Shown here in pieces: positions 56,601 to 64,000 of a stretch of 64,000 nt of DNA. The position numbers and the translations under genes were made by a program. The notes under the pieces were generated by a model. The model did not search any database. It was not told where the DNA came from and saw nothing but the letters and a program-made list of their open reading frames with translations. Source of the stretch: Tigriopus japonicus. Its lineage: Eukaryota > Arthropoda > Copepoda > Harpacticoida > Harpacticidae. Where the stretch lies: contig JAAGOF010000055.1 in the NCBI GenBank assembly GCA_010645155.1, positions 1,012,313-1,076,312 of the forward strand, given 5' to 3'. Each line of letters begins with the position of its first letter. Position 1 is the first letter of the stretch.

Positions 56601-57307
56601 CGAGCAGATTGCAAGTCTGTCCAGATAGATTTGGAGCTACGAAAAAAAACTGATCACATAGACCAACCATCAACGTTTTCATATGAAAATGAAAATAAAG
56701 TCAATGTGTCTGCACAGTCTGCACTTTCTCCCATGGTACAAAAAAACTGGCCATTTCCGAAAGCTTAAGTATATCAAAATTATTTTTCTGCTCGGAATTC
56801 CTCTTTGTCTATCTTAATGTAACTATCCAGTGCTTTCAACATTTATCAATGATTGCGTCTTCTTTGCTTAAAATATATAAACGGCGATCCTACCAGAGTC
56901 AAATTACCTCACTTTTCCTTTTCGTCAATCTTAACTGACTAAAAGCGCCCACTCCTTTAATTGACTGGGATTCTCGGCCAAAAATCGGCATCGCTGATGT
57001 CAACCCAAGAGTTTGGCCTTACCTCATCACTCTACTTTTTCTTCCTTCTTCTTCATCATCATCTCCCCGTGATCGCCGCCCAACTTGTCTCTCTCCCCGT
57101 GATTGGCCTCGCGGTCGTTGTGGGTGTCTCGTCTCTATCACGGCTCTTCCCTCCCCGGCCCCCTTTCGTGTCCCTTATACTTCGCGTGTCCGTCCGTCAG
57201 TCAGTCTGCATCCCGGATAACAACGGCCCTACCCCAGCGCTCCTGAATCGGTCCCCACTCACGGGCATGGCCGTGTTTCCCTCAGTCCACTGACCAGTTC
57301 GTTCCTC
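44610..57307. other. Long gene-poor stretch
   Basis: About 12.7 kb with no coding exon I can support. A trinucleotide CCA run (46834-46857) is followed by 'gacgtcaacgatgacgacgtca', which holds CRE-like TGACG cores, and a GTGA run. A purine-rich patch at 53688-54192 is open in three frames at once, which argues for composition over coding. From about 57050 the DNA becomes GC-rich ahead of cyclin Y. The region could hold the promoter of the 1409-residue gene, distal regulatory DNA or unrecognised small exons. Confidence 0.4.
46834..46857 (+). repeat. CCA trinucleotide repeat
   Basis: About seven tandem CCA units, followed closely by a TGACG-rich stretch and 'gtgagtgagtgagtgtgtga'. Confidence 0.75.
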
Positions 57308-60300
57308 ATGGGCAACTCGAACTCTTGCTGCGCGTACTCCTCCTCGCGCTCTCGCCGTCATCACGGCGAAAGCGGCGGTGGCGGCGGCAAGCGGACGCGC
57401 CGGTCAAATAACGGGCATGTGCGCGGTGGATTGGACGTGCCTTACGGGCCGGCGTCTTCTTCGTTGAGCGGCGGTTCGGCGGGCGGGGCCAGTCCGTCCA
57501 ATCATCCGGGAGGCGGGGGATTGGGCCATGAGGACGGTCAGTTGGGCGTGGGAGGGGGCGTCAAACGGCGGGAGGAGAGCGTGGGCAATCTCCAGCATAT
57601 TAGTGAGCGCGAACCCGATGATTGGGAAGAGGACCCTTCACTCCATCCCACCACCAATACCATCTTCATGGAGAAGTCCAAACAGTCCATTCAGAGTAAG
57701 ACCTTGGAAGTTGCTAATTGGCTAGAATGGGGGGAGTTGGGAGATGGAATCAAATATGGGTGGTTGAAATGGGAATAGAAGGATTTTATTTATCATATAG
57801 TAAGGAGAAAAGATGGCACTAATTATGTGATGTTCTAATTGTGGAATAGGATCTTAAGGAAAATAGTGGTGATGGACCGAAAGCGCTTTTGGCCGAAATT
57901 TCGGTTTCGGTTATGCCTACCGAAACCGAAAGCAGACATGCACTATAAAGGACGGAGTTTGACAACAAAATCGACAAAAATTTCGTCCAAAAACCACGAA
58001 ATTCAAGTTTCCCGATTTTTCAAAATCTACGCCCTACCCAACATCGAACACATAAGCAATTTAATGTTTAAGGTGGATTTTGCATTTACGCAATTTTGTA
58101 GTCAGCTGCTTTCGGTTTCGGGTTCGGTTTCGGTTAAGCCCTCTTTCGGCCGAAACTTTCGGTTTCGGTTATGAGCCCTTTCGGTCCATCACTAGAAAAT
58201 AGGTTGTTGTTTTTTGTTTTTTCCCCCGAAAAACTTTGAGGTTTTGGGTATTGACTAAAAGATCGAATTGTTAAAGTAAAAAAATGGTGATTCATACTGA
58301 TACGCTTTTCTGGATCTCCGTCTTGATAACAAATAGAAACTTGTTGAAGCCGGAAAATAACTGGAAATAGGCCATGACAAGCTAAGTATATTTCTATTCA
58401 CTTCAATTTGTCAATATCTTGAGTCAATCTTGAAACGGAAGTCCGAAGCTTGATTTTCTTGTTTTGAGGAATTGCAATTGGAAACCATACAGAACGGTTG
58501 TATTAATAAGGTTTAAATAAGTGAAAAAAATCAAGAGATAAGGTGGCCTTGTACACAACACAAAAGCAACAACGAAATCCCAACGATAAAGATGATGGAA
58601 GGAATTGATTATGCAAAGCATGTTAAATTTTCAAGGTCGTGATTCTGGCACCTCAAAAAAGGTTGTTTGACGAGAAAAACGCTGTTGCAAGTGGGTTGGA
58701 CAAGCACTTTTTTTGGCCCTAGAAACGTCATGGAGTAACGGTTCATCAAAATTTTCTGAATTCTTTTCGTTGTCCTCCTTAGCTGATGTACAAATAAAAT
58801 GTAGAATATTCTTTAAGGCATATGGCTAAGTATTGTTTGGATAGGTCTTTTATTGTAGAGTTTTTGCATATCTAGCTTACAGTTAAGGTTGATCTGATAC
58901 TTGGGGTTTTAGTACGAGATCATAATTAGTTTTTGGAAGTACAACTAAATTCAAAGTAATTAGAAAAGTGAAATAGGTTAAATTAGGCAAATAAATATCA
59001 GATGTACATTTTGAATATATAATTTAAATACATTGAACACTTGGTAAAATTAAATTTTGATAAATAGACTTTTACTAAGATATATTGTGATATGTTTGAG
59101 AACCTCTTTGATCTTGTTTACGTATGTTCATGAAACGTGATTGCCAACATTTCAGACCTGTTTGTAACGTGATAAAAATTGATATATGGATTACAAGTCC
59201 AACAAATCTCGAATTTGACCCATTTCCATTCATTTGTAAACAAATATTAATCCAAGCGTAAAAGAAAACAAATTTTGTATTAGAGCATTGTTCAAGTTGG
59301 AAAAGTAAGAGTGCGAATGTGCGGCAGGAGGGAGCTACGGCAAAAGTATGAAAGGACATCAGCCTTGTGCTTTATCTTATGAGTAGAGTATGCAGATTCT
59401 GGTGTGTTCAATTCAACCATGGTCATATTTTGCTAATGTTTGTCAATGATCTTAAGACCACCATCATCATACCTAGGGACAGGAACTTAAGACGAATAAA
59501 CTTATTCGTCTTTTTTCGTCTTTTTGGCCTTTATTCTAAGGCCTAAAGTCATAATATGAATAAACTTGTAAAAAATTAAGGTGGTTTGTAGAGATTTGCC
59601 ATTTCAAATTGGTTGGTGGACCAAATATATCCAGTAAAAGCGATCACACTTCTTGAACTTGAGGATCGGTCTACAAATAAAGCTTTCTGATTCTTTCAGA
59701 GTTTGATAGATCCCTTAATGTTCCATTTAATCGCATTAAAAGTTCAGCTCAACCATCAAACGAAAACTAACGTTTACACCAAAAAATCTTTTTTAGATGG
59801 TATGGTGAGGAAACGAAGTCAAATGCAGTTGAGTCAGTCCAAAAACTCGATGAGCGAATTCCGCGGCACCTTGAAAAAGTCCAGCTCGTGTTCCACCATC
59901 TTCATCGACGATTCCACGGTGTCCCAGCCTAATCTCAAGAACACGATCAAGTGTGTATCCTTGGCCATTTACTATCACATCAAGAATCGGGTGTCCGACG
60001 CAACGCTCGACATCTTTGATGAGAAATCGCATCCTTTAACGGTAAGGACGAACAATTTATTAGACAACACTTGAAAATAATTTGTTGTTGTGTTAAGACT
60101 TTTCATCATGAGAAGTTTTGTTTTATGTAGAAATATCGGTATTTCGATGACCAAGGTCTTCATACGATTGATATTAAGTATTGAGAATTTTTATCAGAGG
60201 AGGCTGGACATACGCTTCGATGTTTTAGTCAAAATTTGTATCAATCTGCGCCCTGAAATGCTCCTTCAGACTTGTTTTAGCAATTTTTAGGCCAAGGTGT

Positions 60301-62379
60301 CAGTTCATTTAAAAAAATCAATCCAAAAGTTTGAAAATAATATCTGCCATATTTATTTTGTTTCAACATTTGCGTTGTTTGGCGTTTTTTCTTTAATTTC
60401 ATGAACCAATTTGAAAAGTAAATTGTCAGAAAAAGTATTGGTATTCAATAGTGATGGACCGAAAGCGCTTTCGGCCGAAATTACGGCCGAAATTTCGGTT
60501 TCGGTTATGCCTACCGAAACCGAAAGCAGACAGGCACTATAAAGGATGGAGTTTGACAACAAAATCGAAAAATTTCTCGTCCAAAAACCTCTGAAATTTA
60601 AGTTTCCCGTTTTTTCAAAATTTGCGCCTACCCAACGTCGAAAACATGAGCTATTTAATTTTTATGTGGATTTTGCATTTACACAATTTTGTAGTCAGCG
60701 GCTTTCGGTTTCGGTTTCGGCTTCGGTTAAGCCCTCTTTCGGCCGAAACTTTCGGTTTCGGTTATGAGCCCTTTCGGTCCATCACTAGTATTCAAGCAAA
60801 CACTTAATTGGGCATCATCGTCGCCAATTATGTAGGGTGTACCATCACAATTGGGACTCTGTTTTCGTTTCGGAGCTCAATTATTATTAATTCAACTAAA
60901 AATGTTGGTGCATTAATACAATACCGAATGCCCTACGGAGGCAAACATGAGCTCAATTTTCAAATGGCCACGTCTGGTCTTTACAATGACCTTGAATCTG
61001 CCTACTTTTGCCCAAACACTGGCACGCACGCACGCAGTTTATTCCTCAATGAATTGATATCTTGAGACCGAAAGTAGCATTTCTAATATAGCATAACAGT
61101 ATCTTCCTCTCCAGAATAGACTAAATGGAAAGTTCATACGAAAATAAGTCATCTTCACGGTGAAATAAACAAGCCGTGCTCTTTGAGAATGAGACCAATC
61201 TTCATAGAAGAATGGGGTAATTTAGAGGCAAGTTTCGCAAATTTGAAATCGTCTTAAAAAATGTTTTGTCAACTAAATACTCTTGACAAAGGAATATTCA
61301 AACCTTGTTGTTTTTACAAAAAAAAAACGTGAAACAAAGAGAAACAACGCACAAAAGCCAGGAAACTTTCAGTCTCAACTTAGAAGGGACACCCTGCACA
61401 TGTACATAGAATCTAAAAGTGCTGGACAGTATTCGATACTCAATATTCAATTGTTCTTTTTGATCTACAGCGCGATCCAGTGCATCCGGACTATAACAAA
61501 TGCAATCCCGAGCATCGGCAAATCTACCGGTTTATTCGCACCTTGTTCAATGCGGCACAACTCACCGCAGAGTGTGCCATCATCACCCTTGTCTATCTGG
61601 AACGGTAAAGGACTACAAATGGATATGTTCATTTTTCCGATTGTCAATCCTATCTCGATTTATAGGGTCCTGAGATATGCCGAGATGGATATCACTCCGG
61701 GAAGTTGGAAACGCATCACTCTCGGAGCCATTCTATTGGCAAGTAAAGTGTGGGACGATCAGGCTGTCTGGAACGTGGATTACTGCCAAATTTTGAAGGA
61801 TCTAACTGTAGAAGATATGTAAGTTCATAAGCTTGTGCAGTTTTCCAAGTGGATTTGTACTTGACTTGTATTAACTTTGTCCCACAACATCATCTTGTGT
61901 GTTTTCTCAGTAATGAGAGTTTGACAAAGTGTTTTATCTTACTTTCTTTATGGTCTCATTATGTCAAGCAAATCTTACCAAAAGCTCACATTCTATGTGG
62001 TGTGCTTTTGTCAAAAATTTCCATATCCGTGAAGAAACACCTCAAGATGACATTCAATTCCTTCTCGGCAATCATTTCCTTGGTTTCATATTTTAGGAAT
62101 GAGTTAGAAAGGCAGTTCTTGGAGATGCTTCAGTTCAGTATCAATGTTCCGTCCAGCGTTTATGCCAAGTACTACTTCGACCTGAGGACTTTGGCCGAGG
62201 CCAACGATCTCAACTTCCCCACGGAGTCGTTGTCCAAGGAGCGCGCGCAGAAATTGGAGGCCATGTCCGTGTTGTACGAAGACAAGCTCAATCAGGAGAC
62301 CATTCAGAATGGCATACGCAAGTGGTCCAGTCTGGACAAGATCAGTGTCAATCGACGGAGTGTAGCTATTTTGTCTTAA
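57308..62379 (+). CDS. CCNY: Cyclin Y
   Basis: A membrane-anchored cyclin that binds and activates CDK14/CDK16-type kinases at the plasma membrane; in flies its partner is Eip63E and it promotes LRP6 phosphorylation in Wnt signalling. Exons 57308-57695, 59797-60041, 61471-61604, 61666-61818 and 62097-62379 splice in frame with GT-AG borders to 1203 nt, 400 residues against 341 in human. The start MGNSNSCC keeps the Gly-2 myristoylation and cysteine acylation context. An N-terminal Gly/Ser-rich insert (about residues 20-85) accounts for much of the extra length. [29 protein letters not shown] and the cyclin box ([31 protein letters not shown]) match the family closely. Two hAT MITEs and one solo element end sit in introns 1 and 2. 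The GC-rich first exon suggests a CpG-type promoter. Confidence 0.97.
57867..58194. mobile_element. hAT-type MITE in cyclin Y intron 1
   Basis: Left end TGGTGATGGACCGAAAGCGC, right end on the minus strand TAGTGATGGACCGAAAGGGC; one substitution spoils the left terminal TAG. Exact 8-bp duplication GAAAATAG at 57859-57866 and 58195-58202. The interior repeats 'cggtttcggtt' motifs in both directions. 328 bp, no coding capacity. Confidence 0.9.
59474..59535 (+). mobile_element. Solo end of the 'gacgaataaa' element family
   Basis: Starts TAGGGACAGGAACTTAAGAC and runs into 'tattcgtcttttttcgtc' repeats as copies A and B do, but no opposite end follows. A truncated copy in cyclin Y intron 1. Confidence 0.65.
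60449..60787. mobile_element. hAT-type MITE in cyclin Y intron 2
   Basis: Same family as 57867-58194 and same orientation. Ends TAGTGATGGACCGAAAGCGC and, inverted, TAGTGATGGACCGAAAGGGC. Exact 8-bp duplication GTATTCAA at 60441-60448 and 60788-60795. 339 bp, non-coding. Confidence 0.92.
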
Positions 62380-63726
62380 AACTTCTGCGGTGAGGAAATG
62401 AAAGACCTCTTCCCTCTGGGCGATACGAGTGACCCGGAAATGGCTTGAGCTGCTAAGAACAATTGTTATTTATATTATTATCTTCTTACTGCTATCATTA
62501 TTACTATTATCATTTTCCTTTCGCATCATTTATTAATATTATTATGATATTTATATCAAGATTATTACACAAATCGCCACAATTTCCTAGCCGGAGCCAG
62601 TTCTTTCAACAACAAAAAAAATTGAGGCCCAAATTAATGTTTGACTGAATTTGTCGACATCCCCTCAAAAACAGTACAGCTATTTATTCGGACTACTTTT
62701 CGTTTGCCACTTCTTATAACCCGCTCAAGAAGTCAGTGGTGCGTCCTTTTAGGCGCTGCCTCGATTCTTTAAAACAACAAGTCATCAACCTTGAAAACCC
62801 AGTCAAAAAAAAGGATTCATGTTTCCTGGCGAAAACACCGAAACATGTGTAAATTCAGGTTACGTTACGTTCTCCGTATCGTTCGATGGTTGCCCTTCCA
62901 AAACCACGATAGAGGATCTTTTTAGCCAGTGCATTACTCGCGTCAAGCTAAGAATTCCCTGACCCTTTGTACTCAAGTATTTACGTTCTTGTATTTTAAA
63001 GATGCTATTACAAAGAAATTGCGGAAAAAATATTGTCATAACGTTCTTCTTCCTGATGATAACCTAGCGAATAAATAAATGAGAAATGAAGATGTTCATT
63101 GGAAACTTGTTGGAACACTCAAGGGTATAATCGTCACTCCTCAATTGAGCCAGCTTTGTCACCTGTACCTTTGTTCCTTCATGACCTGTCATCTTGGGTG
63201 CTTTCTCGTCGCCTAAAAATATTCCGGATCTCTCGACATCAATATGGACTCGAGTGTCGGGAAGATCTACCAACGCGCCCTCAGAGGACCGACTAATCCA
63301 GAAATCTCCTATCCAAGGCCGATTCGGGCTGGCCTCAAGATTTCGTGAAGGTTGTTACGATCCCGCTGAAATGATGCTTTCGCGGAACACACTGCCTTAA
63401 AAGGTCATGAAATTGACCGGAGAAGACCCGAAAAACCCACAGCAGTAGTATTACTTGTAAGTCTCTGTACACTTCACACTTTGGGTATACGTACGTACCT
63501 TCGCCTTTCCTGGCTGGGGTCCAAAATAACTGAGAGAAATGGGATGGGTTCAGGTAGGGTACATGTACACGAGGATGGGGATGGTGGGGAATTTGATGCA
63601 AATCTATGTATGTATTGTCTCTCCTGTGGAGGATACGGTGACCTGCTCGGGATAGCCAACGAATGAACGGACGAACGATAGGCATGCGACGACGAAATCT
63701 GTGGCAGAGAGGGGTCGACCTCCGAG
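62380..63726. other. Region between cyclin Y and actin
   Basis: Holds the cyclin Y 3' UTR (an AATAAATAAA string at about 63069-63079 is a possible poly(A) site) and the actin upstream region. Open frames at 63064-63838 have no recognised domain. Confidence 0.4.
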
Positions 63727-63745
63727 GTCGGCTATAAAAGCCGAC
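63727..63745 (+). promoter_or_regulatory. Actin TATA box inside a perfect inverted repeat
   Basis: TATAAAA (63733-63739) is embedded in GTCGGC-TATAAAA-GCCGAC, so perfect 6-bp arms flank the box. It lies about 120 nt upstream of the actin start codon, leaving a plausible 5' UTR of about 90 nt. Confidence 0.75.
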
Positions 63746-63842
63746 GGCGCTCTGGATCGGTGTCACAGATCGTTTCCAGCATCTGAATCCGGAGCACCGC
63801 TCTCGTTGATCCCATCTTTTTCTCCATTCCCAAACCAACTAA

Positions 63843-63998
<156 letters not shown>

Positions 63999-64000
63999 CA

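Noticed and set aside
56961..57293. 110-residue hydrophobic open frame before cyclin Y
   Set aside because: It lies where the GC-rich 5' UTR or promoter of cyclin Y should be and shows no family signature.

Overview
This window is animal nuclear DNA. Its genes have short GT-AG introns, the intergenic DNA is AT-rich and full of transposon remnants, and it holds recognisable metazoan genes: UDP-glycosyltransferases, a DNAJC7-like co-chaperone, cyclin Y and a cytoplasmic-type actin. The UGT style and compact introns suggest an arthropod, possibly a crustacean such as a copepod. That placement is inference only. Two runs of N (14854-14986 and 25694-25703) mark assembly gaps.

Layout. (1) 539-27091: four UDP-glycosyltransferase genes in tandem on the minus strand. 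Each can be spliced by eye into four coding exons of exactly 312, 564, 350 and 304 nt, giving 509 residues. Each has a signal peptide, a UGT signature, one C-terminal membrane segment and a KxKxx tail. (2) The DNA between the UGT genes is a graveyard of mobile elements: hAT-like elements with 8-bp target duplications, two inverted copies of a 450-bp palindromic element with 7-bp duplications, fold-back repeats, a mariner-like remnant, a broken LINE reverse transcriptase, tRNA-derived SINEs and nested insertions. (3) 30969-33687: a DNAJC7/TPR2-like gene, minus strand, first coding exon not located. (4) 37228-38406 and 40380-44609: two disordered, serine-rich proteins of unknown function, minus strand. 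(5) 44610-57307: about 12.7 kb with no gene I can support. (6) 57308-62379: cyclin Y, plus strand, five coding exons giving 400 residues, with two hAT-type MITEs in its introns. (7) 63858 to the end: first coding exon of an actin gene behind a TATA box.

The UGTs would act together as endoplasmic-reticulum detoxification or conjugation enzymes. UGT3 and UGT4 share a promoter-proximal block at nearly the same distance from their start codons, which suggests common control. The other genes are unrelated housekeeping or signalling genes. I saw no novel multi-gene system. The most interesting material is the pair of 450-bp palindromic elements, the nested transposons, the shared UGT promoter module and the large unknown serine-rich protein with a duplicated basic motif.
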